DNA of 40,395 nt, from positions 1-40,395 of the forward strand of contig CAZMYO010000035.1 of NCBI GenBank assembly GCA_964570525.1, written 5' to 3'. How positions within the stretch are numbered: position 1 is the first letter of the stretch; each line of letters begins with the position of its first letter. The translations under genes were made by a program, and so were the position numbers. This document shows, one piece after another, positions 1-7,491 of the stretch. Source of the stretch: CAZMYO01 sp964570525 (GTDB taxonomy: Bacteria > Patescibacteriota > Patescibacteriia > Magasanikbacterales > GWA2-37-8). The notes beneath the pieces are model-generated. The model was given only the letters and a program-made list of their open reading frames with translations. It did no database searches and had not been told where the DNA came from.

Positions 1-1357
1 AGGAGAACCATACATTGTCCACCCGCTTGCCACCGCCTATATTCTCGCCAATTTGCGCATTGATTCCTCTATCGTCACAGCGGCATTGCTTCACGATGTA
101 CCCGAAGATACCGTGGTAACCCTGGAAGAAATCGAAAAAAATTTCGGACCGGACATCACCGCTATGGTGCGAGGAATCACCAAACTCGGAAAACTTAAAT
201 ACCGCGGCGCCGAAAGATATATTGAAAACCTGCGCAAAATGTTCGTAGCGATGGCCGAAGATGTGCGGGTAATGATTATTAAATTTGCCGATCGGATCCA
301 TAACCTTAGCACGATCGAGGCTCTGGAAGAAAAAAAGCGTTATCGGATCGCGCTCGAGAGTTTGGAAATCTACGCTCCCATCGCTCACCGCTTGGGTATG
401 GGTGAATTTAAAGGGTTGCTCGAAGACCTGGCCTTTCCTTACGTCTACCCCAAAGATTATCTCCGGGCAAAAGAAATACGCGACCGCATCTTCAGCGATG
501 GTGAAGCTTATATCGAGCGGGTTTTGCAGATTGTCCGCCGCGAACTCCGCGAAGCGGGTATAAAGTATGCCGATACCCATGGACGCAAAAAACAACTCTA
601 CAGCTTTTACCAAAAACTGCTTCAAAAAAATTGGGAAGACGACCAAGTTTACGATGTCATCGCGCTTAGAATATTGGTGAACGACATTGCCGACTGCTAT
701 GCCGCGCTCGGTATCATCCATAAAATATGGCGGCCGCTCAAGGGTCGGGTAAAAGATTACATTGCCCAACCAAAACCGAATGGCTACAAATCTTTACACA
801 CTTCGGTATTCTGCTTGGAAGGAAAAATTGTGGAGTTTCAAATTCGCACGCAAGAAATGCATTATGAAGCCGAATTCGGTGTGGCCGCCCATTGGCACTA
901 CGATGAGCACGGCATCAAGTTGCCGGCCAAAGATATTATTTGGGCCAAGGAGCTCGCCGAAATACAAAAAGAGATCCTGGTAAAAATGTCGGATCTGGAA
1001 GAGCTTAAAATTGATTTTTTCAAAAATAGAATCTTCGCTTTCACGCCGCAGGGAGACGTGATTGACTTGCCGGAAGACGCGACACCGGTTGATTTTGCCT
1101 ATCACATCCATTCGGAAATCGGCAACAAATGTAGCGGCGCCAGAATTAACGATCAGCTGGTGAGCCTGGATACCCCGCTCAAAAGCGGAGACGTCGTGGA
1201 AATTATCGTCGATAAAAACCGGAAAGCGCCGAGCCAGGATTGGCTAAAATCAGTTAAGACCCATTTGGCCCGCTCGCACATCAAAAACAGTTTAAAGACT
1301 TCATCGCTCAACGACTGGCTGCGGTTTATTCTTCCCAAATCCAAAAAGAAAAATTAA
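1..1357 (+). CDS. RelA/SpoT-family (p)ppGpp synthetase/hydrolase, 5'-truncated by window edge
   Basis: The frame is open from base 2, so the true start lies left of the window; the TTG at 53 is internal. Seen in order: an HD hydrolase part (His at 20-22, HD at 92-97 followed by PED), the nucleotidyltransferase part (about 640-910, with DYIAQPKPNGYKSLHT and EFQIRT), and a TGS domain (about 1018-1200, FTPQGDVIDLP). The protein stops about 50 residues after TGS. Full-length Rel/RelA/SpoT enzymes usually continue some 300 residues more (helical, zinc-finger and ACT regions), so this copy lacks the C-terminal regulatory part that senses the ribosome. Both active sites look intact, so a bifunctional stringent-response enzyme is likely; Rel, SpoT and RelA cannot be told apart. 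It converges on parB. Confidence 0.93.
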   Translation, partial: GEPYIVHPLATAYILANLRIDSSIVTAALLHDVPEDTVVTLEEIEKNFGPDITAMVRGITKLGKLKYRGAERYIENLRKMFVAMAEDVRVMIIKFADRIHNLSTIEALEEKKRYRIALESLEIYAPIAHRLGMGEFKGLLEDLAFPYVYPKDYLRAKEIRDRIFSDGEAYIERVLQIVRRELREAGIKYADTHGRKKQLYSFYQKLLQKNWEDDQVYDVIALRILVNDIADCYAALGIIHKIWRPLKGRVKDYIAQPKPNGYKSLHTSVFCLEGKIVEFQIRTQEMHYEAEFGVAAHWHYDEHGIKLPAKDIIWAKELAEIQKEILVKMSDLEELKIDFFKNRIFAFTPQGDVIDLPEDATPVDFAYHIHSEIGNKCSGARINDQLVSLDTPLKSGDVVEIIVDKNRKAPSQDWLKSVKTHLARSHIKNSLKTSSLNDWLRFILPKSKKKN

Positions 1358-1362
1358 TCCCT

Positions 1363-1552
1363 GCTCCTCCCCCCAAAGGGGAGGACAAAAAATCCCCATT
1401 GAGGGGGGCGAGGGGGATGTCGGCAATTCCCCTCTAAAAAGAGGGGCGAGGGGTGTGTGTAACATTTTTTTATTCTCCTTGCTAGGAGGTATAAGGAATG
1501 CGAATATGCTCTCGGTAGCTCACACCTCCCTACCCTCCTCACAGGAGGGATT
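1363..1552. repeat. Palindromic repeat cluster between relA/spoT and parB
   Basis: This convergent spacer is almost all palindromes: a CCTCCCC/GGGGAGG hairpin near 1366-1386, a GGGG/CCCC-rich stretch at 1390-1420, and an element (about 1425-1552) that opens with CCCCTCTaaaaAGAGGGG and closes with CCTCCCTACCC and AGGAGGGATT. The same start and end occur at 4053-4133, so this is a repeat family. The T-run at 1467-1472 may help end + strand transcription. Confidence 0.7.
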
Positions 1553-2390
1553 AAGAAGTAATCTTCTTTACGATTTCCGCCAATTCTTCTTTGGAGTAGT
1601 AGCTGATGTTGATTGAACCCCGCTCGCCTTTCTGGGTAATCGCAACTTTGGTGCCAAGCGCCTGGCGCAATTTTTCTTCCAGATATAACAGGTTCGGATC
1701 ACGCCGCAGAGTTCCCCTTCCTCCGCGCTTCTGCGCCTCCCGTTCAATTTCGCGCACGGTAATTTTTTCTCCAAGCATGGAAGAGAGAATTTCAAGTTGT
1801 TGGGCTCTATCGGCGATGCCAAGAAGCGCTCGCGCCTGCCCGGTGGTAATTTTTCCGGCGACCAGCGCGGCCTGCGCTTCGGGGGGGAGCTCTAAAAGCC
1901 TAATGGTGTTGGCAATTGCCGGGCGACTTCTCCCCACCTTCTCGGCCACTCCCTGTTGGGTTAATCCAAATTCTTCAATCAGACGTTTATAGGCAAAGGC
2001 TTCTTCAAGGGCGTTCAAATCTTGCCGTTGAATATTCTCAATCAAGGCCACCTCTAATTTTTGGCTTTCCGCCAGCTCTTTAACAATCACGGGAAGTGTC
2101 GCGAGCCCGGCGAGCGAGGCCGCGCGCCAACGCCTTTCCCCCGCAATTATCTCGTAGCCGCCATCGGCCTTTTCGGAAACCAAAAGCGGCTGTAGAATAC
2201 CGTGCTGTCGAATAGAATCAGCCAGCTCCTGGAGCTCGTTCGGTTTAAAATCACGACGCGGCTGGTGTGGATGCGGCTTGATCTCGGATACCGGCACCAT
2301 CCAGACACGTTCAGACTTTAATGAATCATCGTATTTTTTTTTAAAAAGTGTGGGGGCGATCAGCGCTCCCAGACCGCGGCCAATACTCAT
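1551..2390 (-). CDS. parB: Chromosome-partitioning protein ParB
   Basis: This 279-aa ParB/Spo0J-type CTPase clamp loads at parS sites and works with ParA in chromosome segregation. It starts MSIGRGLGAL, typical of ParB. The N-terminal ParB/sulfiredoxin domain carries the CTP-binding GERRWRA box at residues 84-90 and ENIQR at 118-122. A helix-turn-helix follows at about 141-166 (LTQQGVAEKVGRSRPAIANTIRLL), then a C-terminal dimerisation region. The length is normal. parA lies 26 nt upstream on the same strand, so the two are probably cotranscribed. I saw no consensus parS palindrome in the window. Confidence 0.96.
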   Translation of the reverse strand: MSIGRGLGALIAPTLFKKKYDDSLKSERVWMVPVSEIKPHPHQPRRDFKPNELQELADSIRQHGILQPLLVSEKADGGYEIIAGERRWRAASLAGLATLPVIVKELAESQKLEVALIENIQRQDLNALEEAFAYKRLIEEFGLTQQGVAEKVGRSRPAIANTIRLLELPPEAQAALVAGKITTGQARALLGIADRAQQLEILSSMLGEKITVREIEREAQKRGGRGTLRRDPNLLYLEEKLRQALGTKVAITQKGERGSINISYYSKEELAEIVKKITS

Positions 2391-2416
2391 ACTGTTAATT
2401 TATAATTTTTAATTTA

Positions 2417-3187
2417 TCACTCACTCTCAAGATAATCTAACAATTCTCTGGTGAGTCTTTCGTACGCTTTCGCGCCCTTGCCGCTCGGCTCATAGTGAAA
2501 AATGCTTTTACCAAAGCTCGGGGCCTCGGCCAAGCGCACCGCGCGGGGAATGACGGAGCGAAAAATATTATTGGGAAAATATTTGTAGAGTTCTTGCATT
2601 ACTTCTTCGGAAAGCCGATTGCGGGAATCAAACATGGTCAGCACCGCTCCCAGTATGTTCAGTTCCGGCTTGATATTTTCGCGCACCAGCTCGATGGTTT
2701 TTAAAAGCTGGCCCAAGCCCTCGAGCGCATAATATTCGGTCTGCACGGGAATAAGAATTTTGTCCGCCGCCACCAGCCCATTCAGGGTAAGGATGCCCAA
2801 GGAGGGCGGACAGTCTATGATAACATAATCATAAGCATGCTTTACTTCTTGTAAAATGTCGCTAAGTTTAGATTCTCGACCTTCGACATTCACAAGCTCC
2901 ACATTGGCGCCGGCTAGATCCGGAGTGGCTGGTACTACCCGAAGTCCCGCGTGAGCGGTGTTGCAGACTACGTCGTGAAGACGGTGTTCACCGGTGAGAG
3001 CGTTATACAATCCGCGGTCAATTTCCTGGTATTTAACGCCGAGGCCGGAAGTAGCATTACCTTGCGGATCAAGATCAACCAGCAATACAAATTTACCGGC
3101 TTCCGAGAGGCCGGCCGCCAAATTCACAGCGGTGGTAGTTTTTCCCACTCCGCCCTTTTGGTTAACGACAGAAATGATGGTGGGCAT
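2417..3187 (-). CDS. parA: Chromosome-partitioning ATPase ParA/Soj
   Basis: This ParA-family ATPase of about 256 aa forms nucleoid-bound gradients that move ParB-parS complexes. The deviant Walker A motif KGGVGKTTT is at residues 11-19, and VIIDCPPSLG follows further on. I place the start at 3187 (MPTIISVVNQ), the usual ParA start; an upstream in-frame ATG at 3193 would add only MC. No clear Shine-Dalgarno precedes it, and the predicted transcription start lies only about 10-15 nt upstream, so the mRNA is nearly leaderless. The promoter is divergent from that of tRNA-Leu. Confidence 0.96.
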   Translation of the reverse strand: MPTIISVVNQKGGVGKTTTAVNLAAGLSEAGKFVLLVDLDPQGNATSGLGVKYQEIDRGLYNALTGEHRLHDVVCNTAHAGLRVVPATPDLAGANVELVNVEGRESKLSDILQEVKHAYDYVIIDCPPSLGILTLNGLVAADKILIPVQTEYYALEGLGQLLKTIELVRENIKPELNILGAVLTMFDSRNRLSEEVMQELYKYFPNNIFRSVIPRAVRLAEAPSFGKSIFHYEPSGKGAKAYERLTRELLDYLESE

Positions 3188-3206
3188 ACACAATTAAGGT
3201 ATACGA

Positions 3207-3236
3207 ATTATACCATATTCGTTGACAAATCGCCAA
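3207..3236 (-). promoter_or_regulatory. Putative sigma-70 promoter of parAB
   Basis: On the - strand there is a perfect -10 (TATAAT, 3207-3212) with a weaker -35 (TTGGCG, 3231-3236) 18 nt upstream. It overlaps the divergent tRNA promoter, so RNA polymerase cannot sit at both sites at once. Confidence 0.6.
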
Positions 3237-3250
3237 AGTTAAGATAGGAT
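3222..3250 (+). promoter_or_regulatory. Putative sigma-70 promoter of tRNA-Leu
   Basis: A perfect TTGACA (3222-3227), a 17-nt spacer and TAGGAT (3245-3250) precede the tRNA-like fragment and the tRNA-Leu gene on the same strand. Confidence 0.7.
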
Positions 3251-3265
3251 TATCCTACATCATTA

Positions 3266-3335
3266 GCCCAGATGGCGTCCGCCAAAGGCGGATCTACGCT
3301 ACGCTCCGAGAATTGGTGGCGCGATGCGCTGGGCA
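3266..3335 (+). pseudogene. tRNA-Leu-like fragment interrupted by a palindromic mini-element
   Basis: The fragment opens with GCCCAGATGGCG, identical to the first 12 nt of the tRNA-Leu that follows at 3360. After an insertion it continues GAATTGGT, the D-loop sequence of that tRNA, and ends GCTGGGCA, which can pair with its 5' end. The insert contains the perfect palindrome TCCGCCAAAGGCGGA (3278-3292), which recurs at 19376-19390 and 21032-21046. There is no anticodon arm or T-arm, so it should not act as a tRNA. I infer a decayed partial tRNA-Leu copy hit by a repeat. Confidence 0.5.
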
Positions 3336-3359
3336 AAAAAATTACCATTGCAAACAAAT

Positions 3360-3441
3360 GCCCAGATGGCGGAATTGGTAGACGCACACGACTCAAAATC
3401 GTGCGGAGTAATCCATGAGAGTTCGATTCTCTCTCTGGGCA
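3360..3441 (+). tRNA. tRNA-Leu (anticodon CAA)
   Basis: Acceptor strands GCCCAGA and TCTGGGC pair fully. The D-arm has the AATTGGTAGACGC pattern typical of leucine tRNAs. The anticodon stem CACGA/TCGTG closes the loop CTCAAAA, giving CAA. A long variable arm (class II) is followed by the T-arm GAGAG-TTCGATT-CTCTC and discriminator A. CCA is not encoded. The length is about 82 nt, slightly short for tRNA-Leu. Confidence 0.93.
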
Positions 3442-3445
3442 CACT

Positions 3446-3486
3446 AAAAAAGAAGAGGCCTGGCGCGCATCGTTGCGCGCCAGGCC
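3446..3486 (-). terminator. Intrinsic terminator of the ncRNA unit
   Basis: A perfect 12-bp stem (GGCCTGGCGCGC with its complement, 3457-3486) has a 6-nt loop and is followed on the - strand by TCTTCTTTTTT. It lies just behind the 3' end of the + strand tRNA-Leu. Confidence 0.88.
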
Positions 3487-3978
3487 GCCTGATCGCTTAC
3501 GTGGTCTCGAACCGCGGGCGACGTGCGTGGTTTCCCACTTCACTCTCCATTGAGCACTCCTTGGTTAAGGTTGTGGAAAGGATTTGATCACGCATCTGCC
3601 GATCGTTGCCGTCCTCTTTTGATCAGGCACACGACCGTCAATGGGTAGACGCTTAAACGGTACCGGCCTTGCCCCTTTCCGAGCTTCTGCCCAGGATTCC
3701 AGCCGTGGTACGGCTTTCGACCCTGGAGTCACCGGCTTTGCCTTCTACCTGCAGAGATCCCTCAAGTCTGCAGGCGACCGTTTGCTCCCAGCCGCTTCGG
3801 CTGGGAGAGTTTTGATCGGTTTGTTGGTTGTTGGTATGCTTGCCCATACTTGATCGCCCACTGCTGGGTGCGAGCTACCTCTCGCAGTACAGACAAACTT
3901 TTCACCCGCACTAGTCGGGAGTGTTGCGAGGTTTCATCTCGTCCTCCTTCTATTTCAGCTTGCCATAATGGCAACTGA
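3446..3978 (-). ncRNA. Candidate structured non-coding RNA (about 530 nt), family not recognised
   Basis: A strong - strand promoter (3985-4013) and a strong intrinsic terminator (3446-3486) bound this unit, and no convincing ORF fills it. It holds several perfect hairpins: 3869-3886 (6-bp stem), 3785-3807 (10-bp stem), 3748-3774 (8-bp stem) and 3701-3715 (6-bp stem, enclosed by CCAGG/CCTGG). Two tiny ORFs have good ribosome sites: 8 codons at 3911-3937 (MKPRNTPD, behind AAGGAGG) and 17 codons at 3497-3550 (behind AAGGAG). I could not match tmRNA, RNase P RNA, SRP RNA, 6S RNA or group I/II intron signatures. Alternatives are a decayed protein gene or a leader-type regulator; longer frames at 3653-3847 and 3762-3986 lack ribosome sites and look like hairpin by-products. 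Confidence 0.6.
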
Positions 3979-3984
3979 CAATGC

Positions 3985-4013
3985 ATTTTATCAAACTATT
4001 GAGCTTTTGTCAA
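3985..4013 (-). promoter_or_regulatory. Strong sigma-70 promoter of the ncRNA unit
   Basis: TTGACA (4008-4013), a 17-nt spacer and TAAAAT (3985-3990) on the - strand predict transcription starting near 3978. Confidence 0.82.
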
Positions 4014-4025
4014 CACCTTGTGAAT

Positions 4026-4050
4026 AAACAAAAACCGCTAAAATTAGCGG
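4026..4050 (-). terminator. Intrinsic terminator downstream of asnS
   Basis: The hairpin CCGCTAATTTTAGCGG (4035-4050) is followed on the - strand by TTTTTGTTT. It lies just upstream of the ncRNA -35 box and insulates that unit from asnS read-through. Confidence 0.8.
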
Positions 4051-4052
4051 AG

Positions 4053-4133
4053 AAATCCCCTCTAAAAAGAGTGGGTGGGGTGTGTTCGCCGCAGTTACCA
4101 ACACCTCCCTACCCTCCTTTTTAGGAGGGATTT
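4053..4133. repeat. Second copy of the CCCCTCT...AGGAGGGATT element
   Basis: It starts AATCCCCTCTaaaaAGAG and ends ACCTCCCTACCC...AGGAGGGATT, like the copy at 1425-1552. The ends are roughly inverted, and it ends just short of the asnS stop codon. Confidence 0.65.
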
Positions 4134-4138
4134 GACCC

Positions 4139-5431
4139 TTACGGTCTCAATCGGCCGATGGTTCGAGCAAACGGAATGCATTCACGCACATGTTCCACGC
4201 CAGTAATCCAGCGCACGGCGCGCTCGAGGCCGATACCAAAACCGGAGTGTGGTACGGAGCCGTAGCGGCGGAGATCAAGATACCATTCGTAATCAGCCTG
4301 GGACAGACCTTCGGCTTGAAGTCGCTCGCTGAGCGCCTCTATATTATCCTCGCGCTGGCTGCCGCCAATGAGCTCTCCCCCGCCTTCGGTGGCGATGAGG
4401 TCGTCGTTCAGAACAAGCTCGGGGTTACCAGCGTCTCGTTTCATATAAAACGGTTTAATGCTCTTGGGCCATTTCTCAATAAACACCGGCACCGCGCTGT
4501 CTCTGGTAAGAATCCCTTCATCGTCGTTGCCCAAATCTTCACCATGCTTGATATCCGAACCCAGCTCGTTTAATTTCTTTATCGCTTCATCATAAGTATA
4601 GCGTGTAAACGGCGCGTCGGCGGCCTTGAGTGTTTCCATATTCCGTTCCAAAATTAACAGCTCCTCCCGACATTTTTCTAAACAGTAGCGAACAATATGG
4701 CGCACCAACCCTTCTTGAAGTTTTAAATTCTCGTCGTGTTCCACAAAAGCGGCCTCGGCATCCATCATCCAAAATTCGGTGAGGTGTCGCTTGGTTTTAC
4801 TTTTCTCGGCGCGAAAAACCGGACCAAAATCGTAACAGCGGCCGACTGAAGCAATCGCGGCTTCAATATAGAGCTGGCCGGATTGAGAAAGATAGGCGGT
4901 GCCAAGATCGAAATAGGGTACGGGAAAAAGGGTGGAGGTGCCTTCGCAAGCGTTGGGCGTAAAAACCGGTGAATCAACTTTAATAAAATTCTGGCTGTGA
5001 AGAAACTCGTTGATAGCGGTGATAATAGCGTCACGAATCCGGAGAATCGCCCACTGGCGTTTGCTCCTAAGCCACAAGTGGCGATTGTCCATGAGAAAAT
5101 CCGGGCCGTGCTCTTTGAGCGCGATCGGGTACGGCTCCGCGAGCTGAATAATTTTTACTTCCGTTGCTTGAAGCTCAAAAACATTTTCTTTTTTAGGATG
5201 TTTGGAAATAGTGCCGGTAACTTCTACCGACGATTCCTGGGTTATTTTTTCAACCGCTTCCCAAGTTTCAGCCGAAACATTCGCCTTGGCCACCACGGCC
5301 TGCGCCCAGCCATAGCCGTCGCGCAATTCCAAAAAAGCAATCGGCCCGGAGGAACGCTTGTTATAGAGCCAGCCCTTAAAGATAACTTGCTCGTTGCTGT
5401 GTTCGGGAAAATCTTTGGTGAGAGTTTGCAT
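4139..5431 (-). CDS. asnS: Asparaginyl-tRNA synthetase
   Basis: This 430-aa class IIb aminoacyl-tRNA synthetase charges tRNA-Asn. An N-terminal OB-fold anticodon-binding domain (about 1-100) precedes the catalytic core. Motif 2, FRAEKSKTKRHLTEFWM (206-222), is the AsnRS rather than AspRS form, and motif 3 GFGIGLER lies at 397-404. The length is normal. recO lies 35 nt upstream on the same strand, and the gene ends at its own terminator (4026-4050). I see no strong ribosome site; the start at 5431 is the first ATG, just before the OB-fold. Confidence 0.96.
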   Translation of the reverse strand: MQTLTKDFPEHSNEQVIFKGWLYNKRSSGPIAFLELRDGYGWAQAVVAKANVSAETWEAVEKITQESSVEVTGTISKHPKKENVFELQATEVKIIQLAEPYPIALKEHGPDFLMDNRHLWLRSKRQWAILRIRDAIITAINEFLHSQNFIKVDSPVFTPNACEGTSTLFPVPYFDLGTAYLSQSGQLYIEAAIASVGRCYDFGPVFRAEKSKTKRHLTEFWMMDAEAAFVEHDENLKLQEGLVRHIVRYCLEKCREELLILERNMETLKAADAPFTRYTYDEAIKKLNELGSDIKHGEDLGNDDEGILTRDSAVPVFIEKWPKSIKPFYMKRDAGNPELVLNDDLIATEGGGELIGGSQREDNIEALSERLQAEGLSQADYEWYLDLRRYGSVPHSGFGIGLERAVRWITGVEHVRECIPFARTIGRLRP

Positions 5432-5466
5432 AAATAACTGAAGACTGAAAGATTATTAGTAAACTA

Positions 5467-6084
5467 TCATGCAGTGGAATTTTTTGCAAACATCCGATGG
5501 CCAAAAAATCGCGGGAGTTTTCGTCCGGAATGATACTCGGCGAACTCGCGCGCAAACTCATACGCTTCCGCTTGATCTTTTTCTGATAACCGAAAATCAT
5601 TAATCGTTTTCCAATCGCCTTTCAACCAGGCACTGTATTGCTTATCCGGCGCGCCAAGCCCAAAACAATGCCACAACTTAAAAATAAAACCGGTCGCCAA
5701 ATTCAGCGCGGCAATTCTTTCCGCAGAATTTAAAAAATCCAAAAAACTTACCAGCAAATTGAATATCTTCTCGTCTTTTTCCTGCGGTAAGATGAACCCA
5801 TCGGCGAGCTTGAGAGTGTATTCTGCCAGCATAATTTTATCCAGATGGTGAATGGCGCTCGCAAAAACTTTGACGGGCTGGACATAGGTTAGGTGATCAA
5901 TTTCTTTTCCGGGAACAATTTCAAGCTCTAACAAAGAAAACGGCAGCAGTGCCGCCATATTTTTACTGGTGATTTTTTTTAGGCCGCGCGCGAGGCACTC
6001 GCGTTTTCCGCACTCTTTCGTATAAACCGAGATAACCTGATCGTGCTCGCGAAAATCCTGACGAGAGAGAATAATACCCAACAT
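5467..6084 (-). CDS. recO: DNA repair protein RecO
   Basis: At 205 aa the protein has the N-terminal OB-fold of RecO (GIILSRQDFREHDQVISVYTKECGK) and a helical C-terminal half. RecO normally helps RecR load RecA onto SSB-coated DNA. It is shorter than the usual 240-250 aa and lacks the CxxC zinc-binding motif seen in many RecO proteins. Sequence conservation is low in this family, so the call rests mainly on the N-terminus. It lies between ruvX and asnS on the same strand, with a repeat element separating it from ruvX. Confidence 0.85.
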   Translation of the reverse strand: MLGIILSRQDFREHDQVISVYTKECGKRECLARGLKKITSKNMAALLPFSLLELEIVPGKEIDHLTYVQPVKVFASAIHHLDKIMLAEYTLKLADGFILPQEKDEKIFNLLVSFLDFLNSAERIAALNLATGFIFKLWHCFGLGAPDKQYSAWLKGDWKTINDFRLSEKDQAEAYEFAREFAEYHSGRKLPRFFGHRMFAKNSTA

Positions 6085-6093
6085 ATCTAACGT

Positions 6094-6225
6094 GTCATTA
6101 CGAGCCCCGAAGGGGCGTGGTAATCCCCTTGCTCAAGGCACTGCTTAATCAGGGGGATTGTTCCGATCCCGAAGGATCGCGGATCCCGACTTAGTCGGGA
6201 CCACTTCGTTCCTCCTCGCAATGAC
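6094..6225. repeat. GTCATTRCGAG-type interspersed repeat, copy 1
   Basis: This 132-nt element starts GTCATTACGAG and ends CTCGCAATGAC, an inverted terminal repeat, with inner GGCGTGGTAATCCCC and GGGGGATTG arms. Two more palindromes are nested inside (GATCCCGAAGGATC and TCCCGACTTAGTCGGGA). Related copies lie at 13011-13122, 34170-34248 and 34817-34944. Confidence 0.85.
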
Positions 6226-6227
6226 AA

Positions 6228-6611
6228 TTATTTTTTCTTTTGTAAATATCCTTCCAAAATTATCATTGCCGATTTTTCATCTCGACTAACCCCCGCGCCC
6301 AGAGCATCGGCCGCTTGTGAAGAGAACCGCTCGTCAAAAAATTCTATGGGAACGGCAGTGTGCTTCTGCAGCTCAAAAACAAATTCTTTCACCCGCTCGG
6401 TATTTTTTGTTTCTTGGCCGTTGAGACCGGCCGGAAAACCAACAACCGCTTTATCTATTTTTTCTTTATTAATAAGATCGGCTAAATTTTTTATTCGGGC
6501 GGAATCAGTTTTCGCTTCAATTAATCCATACGGCAACACGACCCCGAGCGTGGTGTCGGACCAGGCGAGACCAATGCGTTTAGTGCCATAATCTATCCCT
6601 AGCACGAACAT
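6228..6611 (-). CDS. ruvX: YqgF/RuvX-family Holliday junction resolvase-like nuclease
   Basis: This 127-aa RNase H-fold protein has GIDYGTKRIGLAWSD at residues 5-19 (Asp7 catalytic), VVGFPAGLNG in the middle, FFDERFSS and a C-terminal DEKSA(M)IILEGYL, the usual RuvX/YqgF pattern. The family acts in 16S rRNA 5'-end maturation and possibly in Holliday junction resolution. It is normal in length. It follows map on the - strand with a gap of about 38 nt. Confidence 0.93.
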   Translation of the reverse strand: MFVLGIDYGTKRIGLAWSDTTLGVVLPYGLIEAKTDSARIKNLADLINKEKIDKAVVGFPAGLNGQETKNTERVKEFVFELQKHTAVPIEFFDERFSSQAADALGAGVSRDEKSAMIILEGYLQKKK

Positions 6612-6649
6612 ATATCACGAATTAAACAAATTAATCATGAATGTGATTG

Positions 6650-7471
6650 TTATTCGCCTGGTCGACGAGTGGCCACAAAATTTCCCGTCTTGGTGATAAT
6701 CACGGTGTGCTCAAAATGCGCGCAGAGAGAATTATCAGCCATTTTAATGGTCCAGCCGTCGGGCATGGTTTCTATCTTGTAGCCGCCGGTCGAAATCATC
6801 GGCTCAATGGCAATCACCATACCCGGCTTGAGGAAGGTGTTCTCCAATTTTGGATCATAGTAATTCGGAATATGCGGATTTTCGTGGACCTCGTGGCCTA
6901 CGCCGTGGCCAACCAAATCGCGCACAATGCCATAGCGGCCTCGCGATTTAACGTAATTCTCGACCGCGCGGCCGATGGCGGCAACGCTCGCGCCCGGCTG
7001 GGCGGCCTTGATGCCTTCTTCGAGCGCCTGCTTGGTAACCGCTAAAAGTTCCTTGGTTTTTTCCGGCACCTCGCCGATAGTAATCGTCAAAGCCGTGTCG
7101 GTATACACTCCTTTGGACTTTCGACTTTGGACTTTCGACTTTGGACCATCACTCGGCCACACCATTCCAATATCAATGCTAAAAATATCTCCGGCTTTTA
7201 GAATAAGATCCTTACGCGCAATGCCGTGCACCAACTCTTCATTACATGAAGCGCAAATAGTATTCGGAAATGGTCGATCGGCCACATGCGTCTTGTAACC
7301 TTTAAAGGCCGGGCGGCCGCCGGCTTTTTTAATCATTTTTTCCGCCAGCTGATCTATTTCCCACGCCGACACACCCGGCCGGCAACGCCGAGCCAGCTCG
7401 GCCAAAATTTCGCCGATGAGCTCGCCGTTTTTTTTGATGTTTTCAATATCTTGGGCTGATTTGATTAACAT
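6650..7471 (-). CDS. map: Type I methionine aminopeptidase with a small in-frame repeat insertion
   Basis: This protein of 273 aa removes initiator methionine from nascent proteins. Seen are the metal-ligand regions DIGM, YTDTA, GHGVGHEVHENPH, AIEPM and FEHTVIIT. I choose ATG 7471 (MLIKSAQDIENIKK), which matches the family N-terminus. Between the first two metal-binding aspartates, where relatives have a short DG turn, this copy carries about 13 extra residues (PKSKVQSRKSK and flanks). They are encoded by a 14-nt tandem repeat at 7111-7145. The adk-map order after secY is the classic spc-operon arrangement. Confidence 0.95.
   Translation of the reverse strand: MLIKSAQDIENIKKNGELIGEILAELARRCRPGVSAWEIDQLAEKMIKKAGGRPAFKGYKTHVADRPFPNTICASCNEELVHGIARKDLILKAGDIFSIDIGMVWPSDGPKSKVQSRKSKGVYTDTALTITIGEVPEKTKELLAVTKQALEEGIKAAQPGASVAAIGRAVENYVKSRGRYGIVRDLVGHGVGHEVHENPHIPNYYDPKLENTFLKPGMVIAIEPMISTGGYKIETMPDGWTIKMADNSLCAHFEHTVIITKTGNFVATRRPGE
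7111..7145. repeat. 14-nt tandem repeat inside map
   Basis: The unit CTTTGGACTTTCGA occurs about 2.5 times, in frame, encoding a Lys/Ser-rich loop. Similar GACTTT-rich sequence fills the spacers at 9455-9533 and 20935-21062, so it looks like an intergenic repeat type that has entered a gene. Confidence 0.8.
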
Positions 7472-7491
7472 ACAAGGGGAGGACAAAAAAA

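Noticed and set aside
3497..3978. tmRNA, RNase P RNA or group I/II intron as identity of the structured unit
   Set aside because: No GGTTCGAATCC-type T-arm with matching acceptor ends and Ala-tag frame, no RNase P core boxes (GAGGAAAGTCC type), and no domain V or P-Q-R-S intron motifs were found.
3653..3986. Protein-coding frames of 64-74 codons within the ncRNA unit
   Set aside because: They lack ribosome sites, one starts inside the promoter, and their sequence is explained by perfect RNA hairpins.
1..5431. Chromosome origin near parAB
   Set aside because: No dnaA, dnaN or clustered DnaA boxes were seen, and no consensus parS site.
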